Source: CAYPHJ01 sp964410485 | GTDB lineage: Bacteria > Desulfobacterota > Binatia > UBA9968 | Direction: 5' to 3' | Length of the DNA: 64,000 nt | NCBI GenBank assembly: GCA_964410485.1 | Contig: CAYPHJ010000003.1 | Location: 1-64,000, forward strand | In this document: positions 17,247 to 25,818 of the stretch, piece after piece | Numbering within the stretch: the first letter of the stretch is position 1 | Layout of the letters: every line of letters starts with the position of its first letter | Position numbers and translations under genes: made by a program | The notes under the pieces: generated by a model | Database searches by the model: none | Seen by the model: the letters and a program-made list of their open reading frames with translations, nothing else | Told to the model about the DNA's origin: nothing

Positions 17247-18113
17247 ATGTTTCCCATATTCCTCGCTCTTTTTGGCTCCTTTTGGTTTGCGGCTTCGATG
17301 GTCTGCATCAATCGCGGCGTGCTGTCGATCGACTACTTCAGAGGACTTCTCATCAACCTCTCTCTCAACGCGCTATTTCTTTGGATGTACGTTTTTTTGA
17401 TTATCGAAAACCGCGATCTGTGGCTGCCGATCAATGGCATCTTCGTGGCGGTCGGTATTTTCGTTCCAGGAGTGGCGCGCTATTTCATTTTTAAAGGCAT
17501 GGAACGGCTCGGTGCTCCGATCTCCTCATGCCTGAGCAATAGCGGTCCCCTGTTTGCCATTGTGATCGCCGTCATGTTTCTTGGCGAGCAACCGACCGCG
17601 ACGAATGTTCTTGGCGCCATCTCCATCGTCGGCGGGATCATCGCCTTATCGTGGAAAGGCGCCACCAAAACGTGGCGGACGCGCGATTTAGGATTTCCGC
17701 TCATGGCGGCGCTGCTGTTTGCGGCGCGCGACAACCTCGTGCGATTCGCGGTGGTGCAGATCCCCTCGCCGGTTCTGGGCGCGGCCATAGCCGCGACAAC
17801 CTCGTTTCTTACAATGAGCGCTATCTACGTGACGATCGGTGAGAAGAAGCCTCTGCCACAGTCGCCCACGGGGGGCGTGACTTACTTCGCCCTTTCGGGA
17901 TTCATGAACTTTTTATCCTATGTCTTGACGTATACGGCGCTGAGCCTTGAGCAGGTTTCGATTGTCTCGCCGCTGGTGAACGCGTCTTCTCTATTCATCC
18001 TGCCGCTCTCCATGATGTTTTTGAAGGACGTGGAGAAGCTCACGCCGCGAAAGATCGCCGCCACGCTGCTGGTCATCCTCGGAGTGTTCCTGATCTCCTG
18101 GGAGAAAATCTGA
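17247..18113 (+). CDS. EamA/DMT-family drug-metabolite transporter
   Basis: 288 residues with about ten hydrophobic helices. The internal repeat is seen at LGAPISSCLSNSGPLFAIVIAV-type sequence (17508-17573) followed by LGEQPTATNVLGAISIVGGI, the usual EamA ending. The second copy ends SLEQVSIVSPLVNASSLFI, then PRKIAATLLVILGVFLISWE. Such proteins export or import small metabolites across the inner membrane; the substrate is unknown. Its stop codon almost abuts the convergent MFS gene at 18115. Confidence 0.88.
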   Translation: MFPIFLALFGSFWFAASMVCINRGVLSIDYFRGLLINLSLNALFLWMYVFLIIENRDLWLPINGIFVAVGIFVPGVARYFIFKGMERLGAPISSCLSNSGPLFAIVIAVMFLGEQPTATNVLGAISIVGGIIALSWKGATKTWRTRDLGFPLMAALLFAARDNLVRFAVVQIPSPVLGAAIAATTSFLTMSAIYVTIGEKKPLPQSPTGGVTYFALSGFMNFLSYVLTYTALSLEQVSIVSPLVNASSLFILPLSMMFLKDVEKLTPRKIAATLLVILGVFLISWEKI

Positions 18114-18114
18114 C

Positions 18115-19317
18115 TCAAGTTGAGTCGCGATGCCGCTCGGCGAGGCGTTGCATTTGCCAGGCAGCCAGTCCGGACATCACGGCGCTACCGGCTACGGCAA
18201 TGGGCACCGAAACAACGGCAGCGGCGATGCCCAGTGAAAGAGCTCCGAGCGAACCGAATCCGCGATCTAAAAAGAACAGACTCATGGCGCGTCCTAACAG
18301 ATGTGGCGGGCACTCTTGTTGGATAATGGCGCGCGCCAGAACCCTGTAGCTCATCTGCATTGCGCCAATCGCGGCGAGCAGCAGGATCGAGAGCAACATG
18401 AAAGGGGACAGAGCGAACGAGAAGATTGTCGCAGCGTAAATGAGACTCGCGGCCAGAAGCAGCCGTCTCATGCGCCTTAATCTGGTATGCGTGGACAGCA
18501 AGAAGCTTATGGCGACCGCGCCAACGCCGGGCGCCGATACGAGGATGCCATAGCCTGCCGGCCCGACGTGAAGAACCTCCTGGGCAAAATAGGGTAGAAA
18601 TTGCGAGTAGGAAATACCGAAGAAGCCGTTCGAATAGGTTGTCATGACGGTCGCAAACACGCGTCGGTTCTTGCGCAGATACGAGATGCCTTCGATCATC
18701 TCTGTGATCCATTGTCCGCCGCGTGTTTTCACCGCAGTCGCGGGCGCGCGCATTCGATAAAGAATGATTAACATCCAGACCAGCGTGAGAGCCTGGATCA
18801 ACAAACAATGGCCCGGACCGATTAACGTCAGCAATACGCCGCCCAGCGAAGGGCCGATAATCTTCGTCAGGTTGTGGGTGGCCGAATGGAGCGCAAGCGC
18901 GCTCACCACGGCTTCCTGCGGTACGATCGAAACGATCAGGACTTGCTGCGCCGCGGTGCTGAACGAGCTGACGACGGCCATGAAAAAAACCAGAACCACG
19001 ATGTGCCAGAATTGAATCCAACCAAAGAAGACCAAAGCGGCGAAAACCAGAACTTGTACAAGATTGAGTGCCCGGCTAAGAAACAACAATTTCACGCGAT
19101 CCATTCTGTCGGCAATGACACCGCCGATCGGACCGAAAACAAAGCGCGGCGCGAACTCAACAAATCCGATCAATCCGAGGTAAAAGGCCGATTGCGTGAG
19201 TTCCCATACCAGCCAGTTCTGAACGACAAAATGAATGTACTCGCCCGTTTCGCTGGGAAGATAGCCGCTGGTGAAGAGCCGAAATTCGCGGTGACGAAGC
19301 GCCGGGGGGAGTTTCAC
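18115..19317 (-). CDS. MFS transporter, DHA3/EntS-like (MFS_3)
   Basis: 400 residues, twelve predicted helices. The start LPPALRHREFRLFTSGYLPSE and the loop GPIGGVIADRMDRVKLLFLS are the family's N-terminal and loop 2-3 motifs. The RVLARAIIQQECPPHLLGRAMSLFF-type region (18279-18353) before the last helices is typical of DHA3 exporters such as enterobactin exporter EntS. The probable role is proton-driven efflux of a small molecule. It is an independent minus-strand gene. Confidence 0.88.
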   Translation of the reverse strand: MKLPPALRHREFRLFTSGYLPSETGEYIHFVVQNWLVWELTQSAFYLGLIGFVEFAPRFVFGPIGGVIADRMDRVKLLFLSRALNLVQVLVFAALVFFGWIQFWHIVVLVFFMAVVSSFSTAAQQVLIVSIVPQEAVVSALALHSATHNLTKIIGPSLGGVLLTLIGPGHCLLIQALTLVWMLIILYRMRAPATAVKTRGGQWITEMIEGISYLRKNRRVFATVMTTYSNGFFGISYSQFLPYFAQEVLHVGPAGYGILVSAPGVGAVAISFLLSTHTRLRRMRRLLLAASLIYAATIFSFALSPFMLLSILLLAAIGAMQMSYRVLARAIIQQECPPHLLGRAMSLFFLDRGFGSLGALSLGIAAAVVSVPIAVAGSAVMSGLAAWQMQRLAERHRDST

Positions 19318-19439
19318 TGGAGTAGCCTGGCCCCCGACTATACTGGAAAATCCGCCGGAGGCAAAACGAAGCAGCTACATTAACCGCACCTGCCCCTTCA
19401 CCGACTGTCATTCTGACAGATCGACTTCGTGATTTTGGA

Positions 19440-19578
19440 CTAGCAGGTTGCTGAAAAAAGATTCGGAATGCTTCGACAGTCTCAGCATGAACGGAAAATC
19501 CCTACTCATTTCAAGTTCTTCTCCGTTCGCCCTGAAGTTCTCGAAGGGTGAACGGAGAGTTTTTCAGCAGCCTGCTAG
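19440..19578. mobile_element. MITE-like element, copy 1 (139 bp, 19-bp terminal inverted repeats)
   Basis: It begins CTAGCAGGTTGCTGAAAAA and ends with the inverted repeat of CTAGCAGGCTGCTGAAAAA, one mismatch in 19. An inner hairpin pairs CCGTTCGCCCT with AGGGTGAACGG. There is no coding capacity. Two further copies lie at 42800-42939 (opposite orientation) and 46469-46607. The ends are CTAG, so the target duplication may be part of the repeat. Confidence 0.85.
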
Positions 19579-19586
19579 AAGCTTTT

Positions 19587-19940
19587 TTACGTGACATTAT
19601 CCGGATACCCGGAGAAGTTGATGCATGCGGCGGCTTCGGCGCGCCAATTTGCCAGGCTGCACCCGGGCGCGCGATCATAGCCACGGCCGGGTTTCTGTGT
19701 TTGGTGGTTGACGGCTAACGCGTTCAGAGGAGGCCAGCCGTTCTGGTAACACCAATGGGCGATTTCACGCAAGAACGTGCCAATGCTGTTATCGACATCG
19801 GGGAGGCCTGCCAGATCGCACAGATCGCCGTACGCGATTACGCACGAGTCGATCACCGGGTTTGAATTGGTGCCCGGCCGGCAAACTCGTTTATGGTGAT
19901 GAAGAAGCGCCTGCGCCAACGCGTGAGCTTCGAGCGTCAT
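19587..19940 (-). CDS. Conserved hypothetical protein
   Basis: 117 residues. The start at 19940 lies 12 bp after the stop of the MFS gene at 19953, so it is probably the last gene of that operon. The sequence has a coherent composition with well-spaced Gly, Trp and Cys. Examples are DSCVIAYGDLCDLAGLPDV, FLREIAHWCYQNGWPPLNAL and KPGRGYDRAPGCSLANWRAE. I recall similar small proteins with the G-W-P-P-L-N-A-L and P-G-x-G-Y-D motifs in many genomes, but no function. There are no membrane segments. A MITE sits a few bases past its end. Confidence 0.65.
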   Translation of the reverse strand: MTLEAHALAQALLHHHKRVCRPGTNSNPVIDSCVIAYGDLCDLAGLPDVDNSIGTFLREIAHWCYQNGWPPLNALAVNHQTQKPGRGYDRAPGCSLANWRAEAAACINFSGYPDNVT

Positions 19941-19952
19941 GGGGTCGACCGT

Positions 19953-21245
19953 TCAATTCAGCTGTTGTGAGCGGATTCTCAAACTCCACGGTTTGATCAA
20001 AAACACGTTCAACAGCGCCGCGAGCATTAGTAGAGTTGCCAGGCCCCACAGCACGGATTGATAACTGCCGTTCCGGTCGTATGCCGCCCCGGCAGCAACC
20101 GGCCCCGCGAAGCTTCCCCACATGTAAAAAAAACTCATCATGCCGCGGATGGTGGCAAAATAACTGCGGCCGAAGAAGTCTCCAACCATCGCCCAAACGA
20201 CAGGAAACGAAGCATCGAGCACGGTGTAAACAACAGTAAACAACAATAGCGACCAATAACGATCGCTAAAGATGAGCGGTATAACCGAGAGCGCGGGTCC
20301 TATGTGGCAGAGAACCATCAGCAAGGGCTTGTTCGCTTTGTCGGCGATCCACCCTATAAAAAAGTGAGATGCCAGATTGATGAAAGCAAAGGCACCGAGC
20401 ATAAACGCGGCCTCGTCTTTGCTCAGTCCTTTCCAGACCATAAGCGGCACGAAATGGACTGTCACTGTGCTATAAGCCGCCACCCGCACAGTCATAGAGA
20501 GAACGAGCAACCAGAAGACAAGCGTCTTCATGGCTTGGCGCGTGGTGGCATCGGTTGTGCGTTCCTTTGCTTTTTTTCCGTTTATCTGCTCCGTTCTCAT
20601 GGGATGAAAGTTCTGCGGCGGGTCACCGTCCGGTAGTAAACCCATGCTCTCCGGGGAACGGCGCACTCCCAAACTCAACGGAACGCAGACTGCCAGGAAG
20701 ATACAGCCGGAAAAAAAAGCAGCCCAGCGCCATCCAATGGCGTTCACACTTACAGCAAGCAGAGGCGCAATCATGGCGCCGCCAATGGGCACTGCGGCGC
20801 TGACGATTGTCATCGCACGGGCCCGATGCCGGATGAACCAGGTGTTGGCCACTACCATAGGCGAGTGAACAAAACCCGCGACAAACGCCAGCGAGATCAC
20901 CCCGAGATACACTGCCAGAAAGCTTGCGTAACTATTAACCCATGAGAGCAGAATATAGCCGATGCCGGCCAGGAGAGCCGCGGCCACGATGACGGGACGC
21001 GGGCCGAAACGGTCCACGAGATAGCCGACCAATGGCGCTTCAATGGCACCCTGCGCTCGCGAAAGAGAAAAGGCCAGGGAAGTGGCGGCCCGGCTGATGC
21101 CGAGATCCTGGCTGATGGGAAGAAAGAAGACCGTGAAACCGTACTGATGAAGCCCGCCACCAACAACACGGATGGCGGAAACCAGACCCACCATACGCCA
21201 CCCGTAATATATGCGGGCGGCGTATGTGATAAACGCAGACGTCAA
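19953..21245 (-). CDS. MFS transporter, monocarboxylate/oxalate-formate type
   Basis: 430 residues, twelve predicted helices with a central cytoplasmic loop of about 40 residues. The N-terminal RIYYGWRMVGLVSAIRVVGGGLHQYG and loop VGYLVDRFGPRPVIV resemble the OxlT/monocarboxylate-type MFS subgroup. It lies between an antibiotic-biosynthesis-monooxygenase gene and a hypothetical gene on the same strand, downstream of a TctC receptor. It may handle the same organic acid or its product. Confidence 0.85.
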   Translation of the reverse strand: MTSAFITYAARIYYGWRMVGLVSAIRVVGGGLHQYGFTVFFLPISQDLGISRAATSLAFSLSRAQGAIEAPLVGYLVDRFGPRPVIVAAALLAGIGYILLSWVNSYASFLAVYLGVISLAFVAGFVHSPMVVANTWFIRHRARAMTIVSAAVPIGGAMIAPLLAVSVNAIGWRWAAFFSGCIFLAVCVPLSLGVRRSPESMGLLPDGDPPQNFHPMRTEQINGKKAKERTTDATTRQAMKTLVFWLLVLSMTVRVAAYSTVTVHFVPLMVWKGLSKDEAAFMLGAFAFINLASHFFIGWIADKANKPLLMVLCHIGPALSVIPLIFSDRYWSLLLFTVVYTVLDASFPVVWAMVGDFFGRSYFATIRGMMSFFYMWGSFAGPVAAGAAYDRNGSYQSVLWGLATLLMLAALLNVFLIKPWSLRIRSQQLN

Positions 21246-21281
21246 AGAAGGCAGGGCTCGCTCTCGCTGTCACAAACCGGC

Positions 21282-21572
21282 CTAGCGGGTCCGGTTGTAG
21301 TCGTAGTCTTCGCGCTCGGTCTGTCCCACGCGCAGCTCCGGTCGGAGCGCAGGACGGGTATTGTTCAATTGCGCATGCTTCGCCAGAGCCGATGGGTCGC
21401 TCCAGCGCTCCAACAGCACGAGGTTGTCGGGGTTCACGACGCTTTGAAAAACCTCGAACTGTTCGCAGCCAGGCTCTGTGATCACCTCTGCGCAGCGATC
21501 CTTGTACGCCTGCCCTAACTCGGTGCCCTTTCCAGGCGCGGCGGTGATCGTCACAACGAGTCGAATTGCCAT
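21282..21572 (-). CDS. Antibiotic-biosynthesis-monooxygenase (ABM) domain protein
   Basis: 96 residues forming a single dimeric ferredoxin-like ABM domain: VVTITAAPGKGTELGQAYKD, then EPGCEQFEVFQSVVNPDNLV and LLERWSDPSALAKHAQ. The E-R/W-x-D/S-x-x-A-L-x-x-H signature is complete. Such small proteins act as cofactorless quinol or anthrone monooxygenases, or as heme or autoinducer modifiers. The neighbours suggest degradation of a carboxylate or aromatic compound. It is cytoplasmic. Confidence 0.85.
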   Translation of the reverse strand: MAIRLVVTITAAPGKGTELGQAYKDRCAEVITEPGCEQFEVFQSVVNPDNLVLLERWSDPSALAKHAQLNNTRPALRPELRVGQTEREDYDYNRTR

Positions 21573-21605
21573 ATCACCTCTCGTCTCTCGTCATTTCAAA
21601 AATCT

Positions 21606-22628
21606 TTATTTAAGAATCTCCTTGAGGCGCGATATCATAGCGGGTTCGAGTTTCAATAGACGCCCTGTAATCAACTTTTCTATCTCCGCGCCAGCCACCG
21701 GCTCGATCTCGAGCTTGCCTTTCTTGGCATCAGCAAGAAATTCCCGATCGGTCATCATGTCCGCGAAAGCCTTACGCCAAGCCATCAACCGCTCTTTGGC
21801 AACGCCCGGAGGCAATACAAAAGGACGGGCAATCGCTCCTTGATCGTGCATGGCAACGTCGAGCAGTCTCTTGGCCTCCTCGGTCTTGGCGAACTCGACT
21901 GCAGCAGGAACGTTTGAGAGCTCCGGCATCCGTTTGGGCACGAACTGAAGAACCGGGACAACATCTCCCGTCGCCAGAGCTTTGGCCCAGGTTGCTCTGA
22001 TGGAGTCCCAGCCCCAACAGCCGCCGGCTAACTCTCCCGCCTCTGCCGCCAGCCGAATATCGGCGGTTCCTTTGTATCCGGAGACGAGGTGCACAGGCAC
22101 TTTGAGAACGTGTTCGAGCAGCCTCGAGGCGTCATAACCGGCTGTGCCTGGAGCCGTCGCGCCCAATTTCACAGGAGTTTTCGCCGCCAGCCATGTTTCC
22201 ATACTTGTAACGCCGCTTGCCTTCGTTAAGGCACAGGCCGCTTTGTCGATGACGGGCGCTCCGATGAAGCCGAATTTACCGGGTTCGAATTCGATGCCTT
22301 GTCTTCCCAGGACCTGCTGCAAAAAAAGCCCGCCATGAAAGTGGCCGATGGTGAGGCCGTCCGGCTTAGCCACTTTGAAGACGTGATTGGCCCCGATCAT
22401 ACTGCCGGCGCCCGGCATGTTTTCCACCACAACCGAAGGATTCCCCGGAATGTGTTTGCCAATGTGTCGTGCTAGAACCCTCGCGTAAGTATCGAAACCT
22501 CCGCCTGCCGCGAAGCCGACGATGAGACGGACGGTCTTGCCTCTGTAAAACTCATGAGTCGTGGCTTGGGCTGCCGTCGGTATGAAAAGACCTAGAGTCG
22601 CAATGGCCATCAATGCGCGAAACATCAT
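21606..22628 (-). CDS. Tripartite tricarboxylate transporter receptor, TctC/Bug family (orphan)
   Basis: 340 residues. Two adjacent ATGs (22628 and 22625) follow GGAGGGCACC. The first 21 residues form a signal peptide ending near AQA. The family features are FYRGKTVRLIVGFAAGGGFD, ARVLARHIGKHIPGNPSVVV, ENMPGAGSM and the C-terminal EFLADAKKGKLEIEPVAGAE. Bug receptors bind carboxylates or other small acids in the periplasm. No TctA or TctB gene is adjacent, so it must work with a distant permease or as a sensor. A likely promoter lies at 22710-22739. Confidence 0.92.
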   Translation of the reverse strand: MMFRALMAIATLGLFIPTAAQATTHEFYRGKTVRLIVGFAAGGGFDTYARVLARHIGKHIPGNPSVVVENMPGAGSMIGANHVFKVAKPDGLTIGHFHGGLFLQQVLGRQGIEFEPGKFGFIGAPVIDKAACALTKASGVTSMETWLAAKTPVKLGATAPGTAGYDASRLLEHVLKVPVHLVSGYKGTADIRLAAEAGELAGGCWGWDSIRATWAKALATGDVVPVLQFVPKRMPELSNVPAAVEFAKTEEAKRLLDVAMHDQGAIARPFVLPPGVAKERLMAWRKAFADMMTDREFLADAKKGKLEIEPVAGAEIEKLITGRLLKLEPAMISRLKEILK

Positions 22629-22709
22629 GGTGCCCTCCTGTCGGTTGTATTCCAAAACGGTTAATGATTCGGGACGCCACCCCCCTGGGAAACCTCACGC
22701 TTTGAGGCG

Positions 22710-22739
22710 AAGCTAGTCGATTTTGATTCTCTGAGTCAA
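22710..22739 (-). promoter_or_regulatory. Candidate promoter of the TctC-ABM-MFS operon
   Basis: On the minus strand TTGACT (22739-22734) is followed after 18 bp by TAGCTT (22715-22710). It is about 80 bp upstream of the TctC start. The -10 match is moderate. Confidence 0.35.
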
Positions 22740-22763
22740 GGAGCGGCAGACCAGCACCCCTGT

Positions 22764-22777
22764 ACTCCACTACTCCG
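22764..22777. repeat. ACTCCA-type intergenic repeat, short copy
   Basis: ACTCCACTACTCCG lies just past the end of the CorC gene. It belongs to a family of short-period (8-9 bp) repeats also at 28365-28443, 31081-31234 and 52702-52733. Confidence 0.5.
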
Positions 22778-22792
22778 TCTCGTGAATTCCGG

Positions 22793-24034
22793 CTAGCACT
22801 CCACAGGGGCCGGCTTTTCCTCCCTAATGATTTGAATGCTTTTGATAGACTTGGGGTCTGCCTCGTGGACGACCAAACGGCACCGGCCGATTTGCACAAC
22901 CTCGCCGGCAGCGGGAATCCGGCCGAGCTGGTCTTGAATCAAGCCGCTGACGGTTTTCGCATCGTTACCCAAATCGACTTTGAGAAATTCATTGACGCGG
23001 CGGACCTCCGTCCGGCCGTGAACCAGGATCTGATTTTTTCCCACCCGCTTGATTAGTTCCTCTGTGATGTCGGTTTCATCCATAATCTCCCCAACCACTT
23101 CCTCCAAAAGGTCCTCCAGCGTTACAAGCCCAATAACCTCGCCAAACTCATTGACCACAATCGCGACATGGCGCTTCTCCTGTTGAAATTGCTTCATGAG
23201 CTCGTCGGCGGGTTTTCCCGAGGGGACAAATAGAGGCGGGCTCGCGATTTCCGCGAGTCTCACCTCCGAACGGCCTTGCGCCAGCTCCTTCAGGGCGGTG
23301 GTCTTGTAAAGAATGCCGGTAATGTTGTCGAGGCTTCCGTCGATAACGGGAATGCGTGAAAAGGGAGAGTTGAACAGCTGATCTTTGGCCGCCTCGAGCG
23401 TGAGATTTCCGTCGAGGGCGAAGATGTAGGTCCGAGGCGTCATGGCATCTTCCGCGGTGATGTCATTTAACTGAAAGACGTTCTTGATCATGGTAACTTC
23501 GTCGGTTTCGAGCACGCCCGCCTTCCCACCTTCCTCCAGTGCGAGCTTGAGCTCCTCTTCGGTTCCGAATGGCACGCTCAGGCCACGGCCCCCGGTAAGT
23601 TTCAGGATCAGAGGCTCGAGGACGAAAAGGACCGGCGTAAGCAACTTCTCAAGCCAGTAAATCGGATAAGCGCCCCACAGCACCACATTGGAAGCGTGTT
23701 TTGCCGCCAATGTTTTCGGCGCGATTTCGCCAAAAATCAAAACAACGAGCGTTAGCAATCCCGTAGCGGCGGCTACAGCCTCCGAGCCGAACAAGCGCAA
23801 TGCGATGAGGGTGGTAATCGAGGCGGCAGCGATGTTCGCCAGATTGTTGCCAATCAGGATTGTTGAGAGGAGACGCTGGGGATTCGAATGAAGATAGTGC
23901 GCCATCCTGGCGCTCCTGTGGCCGCTGTCGGCCAGCGCGCGGAGCTTTAACTCGCCGATCGAAAAAAAAGCGATCTCCATTCCCGAAAAGAACGCCGAAA
24001 AAAACAAACATATGACTACCGCAACGAAATCCAT
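22793..24034 (-). CDS. CNNM/CorC-HlyC family membrane protein (DUF21, CBS pair, CorC_HlyC)
   Basis: 413 residues. The N-terminal DUF21 domain has about four membrane helices (residues 1-180), with FFSGMEIAFFSIGE and LIFGEIAPKTLAAKHASNV signatures. The CBS pair (about 205-335) includes DAMTPRTYIFALDG and RHVAIVVNEFGEVIGLVTLE. The C-terminal CorC_HlyC domain (about 345-410) contains VHGRTEVRRVNEFLKVDLG and TVSGLIQDQLGRIPAAGE. Family members mediate Mg2+/Co2+ efflux or Mg2+ homeostasis in the inner membrane. Confidence 0.93.
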   Translation of the reverse strand: MDFVAVVICLFFSAFFSGMEIAFFSIGELKLRALADSGHRSARMAHYLHSNPQRLLSTILIGNNLANIAAASITTLIALRLFGSEAVAAATGLLTLVVLIFGEIAPKTLAAKHASNVVLWGAYPIYWLEKLLTPVLFVLEPLILKLTGGRGLSVPFGTEEELKLALEEGGKAGVLETDEVTMIKNVFQLNDITAEDAMTPRTYIFALDGNLTLEAAKDQLFNSPFSRIPVIDGSLDNITGILYKTTALKELAQGRSEVRLAEIASPPLFVPSGKPADELMKQFQQEKRHVAIVVNEFGEVIGLVTLEDLLEEVVGEIMDETDITEELIKRVGKNQILVHGRTEVRRVNEFLKVDLGNDAKTVSGLIQDQLGRIPAAGEVVQIGRCRLVVHEADPKSIKSIQIIREEKPAPVEC

Positions 24035-24289
24035 AGGCTAGGTAAGAATAAACGCGCCGGGAAGAGAGTGGCAGCCCACCTGTGTGGCCACTGGCCAAGA
24101 CAGGCCACTCCTGCCGATCGGCGGCGAAAGAAACTGTTGCCTTTTGATGGCTTGAAGAAGAACGGTGGGTAGGAACCGGTCCCCGTTTGGAGATGGCCCT
24201 GGTTCGCTGTCATCCATTGTTCAGTTATTTAACTACCACGGCCGTGCCGTTGCGGCAAACGAAGGGATGAGACGTTCAAGGTCCAAAGT
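24035..24289. other. Intergenic region with low-complexity DNA
   Basis: This spacer holds two GGCCACT/AGGCCACT short repeats near 24080-24110. At its right end, extending into the end of tesA, are several TTGAACTTT/CCAAAGTTT near-repeats (24273-24340). No gene is seen. Confidence 0.4.
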
Positions 24290-25012
24290 TTAATGTTTAG
24301 GCGAGAAGACTTTTAGCTTTGAACCTTGAACTTTGAACTGCGCTTGGAGCGACGCCAAAATGGGCTCCAGGGTTTGCCAGACATTCGCTGCAATGATTTG
24401 ATGTCCTTTTGCCGTCGGATGAACGCCGTCGGGAAGGTTGATCTCGGGGACTGCCGCAACTCCCTCCAAAATAAAAGGAATGAGCGTGGCCCGGTTCTCT
24501 TTTGCCAATTCTCGAAAAATGGTTTCAAACCGGCGCCCGTACGCGGTTCCCATGTTGGGTGGAAGCTTCATTCCAGCAATGATGATCGTGGCTTGAGGAT
24601 ACCGTTCTCTAGTGCGATCGATAATTGCCTGCAGATTCTTTTTGGTATTCTCCAGCGCCAGGCCTCGTATGGCATCGTTGGCGCCGAGCTCGAGCACGAG
24701 AACGTCAACCCTATTCTTCAGCAGCCAATCCAATCGGCTCAGGCCCCCGGCGCTTGTATCGCCGCTTTGGCCCGCGTTGATGGCTCTAAAATTCCAGCCC
24801 CTGGCATCAATTTTGTTTTGGATCAAGGCCGGAAAGGCTTCCGCAGTGTCGAGGTCGTAACCGGCCGTGATGCTGTCGCCCAAAAACAAGACAGTCCGCG
24901 GCGCGGGCGCCGCGGCGTACAGGCCCAAAAAGAAAATCGCGCAAACAAGCAGCCTCAGTAGCTTCGCGGCGCCAATCGGTTGTGCGGAGCGCATAAACAT
25001 CCTAAAGTTCAT
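24290..25012 (-). CDS. tesA: Arylesterase / lysophospholipase, GDSL (SGNH) family
   Basis: 240 residues from ATG 25012; ATGs at 25000 and 24994 are also possible. A signal peptide (about residues 1-36) precedes VLFLGDSITAGYDL, whose Ser47 is the SGNH nucleophile. Block III is ELGANDAIRG and block V DGVHPTAKGH, giving Asp and His. Periplasmic TesA-like enzymes hydrolyse thioesters and lysophospholipids. It is divergent from ybbA-ybbP, the same arrangement as tesA/ybbA/ybbP in Escherichia coli. The last codons are AT-rich repeat-like sequence (KVQGSKLKVFSPKH), suggesting that an intergenic repeat has replaced the original terminus. Confidence 0.92.
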   Translation of the reverse strand: MNFRMFMRSAQPIGAAKLLRLLVCAIFFLGLYAAAPAPRTVLFLGDSITAGYDLDTAEAFPALIQNKIDARGWNFRAINAGQSGDTSAGGLSRLDWLLKNRVDVLVLELGANDAIRGLALENTKKNLQAIIDRTRERYPQATIIIAGMKLPPNMGTAYGRRFETIFRELAKENRATLIPFILEGVAAVPEINLPDGVHPTAKGHQIIAANVWQTLEPILASLQAQFKVQGSKLKVFSPKH

Positions 25013-25079
25013 GGAAGCCCGCGGAAAAGGGTTCGGTACGATAATTCCCACCTTGGCGGTTTTTGGTAAAGCGAAAAGA

Positions 25080-25781
25080 ATGAAAGATAACATCATCCTT
25101 AGAGTAGAGCATTTGACCAAATATTTTAAGAGCGGAAGTCAGTGCTTGACCGTTCTCTGCGATGTGTCGTTTGCCGTGAAGGAGGGAAGCACCTGCGCGA
25201 TCGTCGGTCCTTCAGGCAGCGGCAAAACGACACTCATAGCCATTTGCGCCGGATTGGAGCGTCCGAGCGAGGGAGCAGTTCTGTTCGATGGCATTGCGCT
25301 TCATGAGGCAACCGAAGAGGATCTCGCCAGGCTGCGCAATCGGTCTATTGGTTTCGTATTCCAAACGTTTCAGTTACTGCCGTCGCTGACCGCGCTCGAG
25401 AACGTAATGGTCCCGGCCGAGATACGCGGCGAGAATCACGCGCGTGACCGGGCTGTGGAGTTACTCGAGCGCGTGGGCTTGGGCAACCGGCTGGAGCACT
25501 ATCCCGTCCAACTTTCCGGCGGCGAGCAGCAACGTGTCGCAATCGCGCGCGCCTTCATGAACCGGCCCAAGGTTCTCTTCGCCGATGAACCTACCGGCAA
25601 CCTCGACGGCGAGACTGCCCGGGACGTCGTGCGACTCATCTTCGAACTCAACGCCACCAGCGGAACGACTCTCATTCTGGTGACCCACGACAGCGAGTTG
25701 ACCCGTGAGGCGGGCCGCGTCATCGGCTTGAAGGTGGGCCGCATCGTCGGCGGCGCACAACGGCAAGCCGTGCGAGAGTGA
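25080..25781 (+). CDS. ybbA: ABC transporter ATP-binding protein (LolD/MacB-type, YbbA-like)
   Basis: 233 residues from ATG 25080. The Walker A is GPSGSGKT (residues 43-50), the Q-loop VFQTFQLLPSLTALENVMVP, the signature SGGEQQRVAIARA, Walker B VLFADEPTGNLD, and the H-switch ILVTHD. This is the LolD/MacB/YbbA subfamily that powers FtsX-type permeases. It lies 37 bp upstream of the matching permease gene. The exact role of YbbAP is not settled; links to lipid or esterase export have been proposed from the tesA neighbour. Confidence 0.95.
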   Translation: MKDNIILRVEHLTKYFKSGSQCLTVLCDVSFAVKEGSTCAIVGPSGSGKTTLIAICAGLERPSEGAVLFDGIALHEATEEDLARLRNRSIGFVFQTFQLLPSLTALENVMVPAEIRGENHARDRAVELLERVGLGNRLEHYPVQLSGGEQQRVAIARAFMNRPKVLFADEPTGNLDGETARDVVRLIFELNATSGTTLILVTHDSELTREAGRVIGLKVGRIVGGAQRQAVRE

Positions 25782-25818
25782 AGGCACATACCCGAAACCG
25801 GGATTTTTTCAGGCTCAC

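Noticed and set aside
16700..17311. 203-codon minus-strand frame across the mscS/eamA divergent gap
   Set aside because: It overlaps the start of two confident genes and its composition (Arg/Ser/Lys-rich, no hydrophobic core) is not protein-like.
18185..19021. 278-codon minus-strand frame overlapping the MFS gene
   Set aside because: It lies entirely inside a confident transporter gene in another frame, with atypical His/Arg-rich composition.
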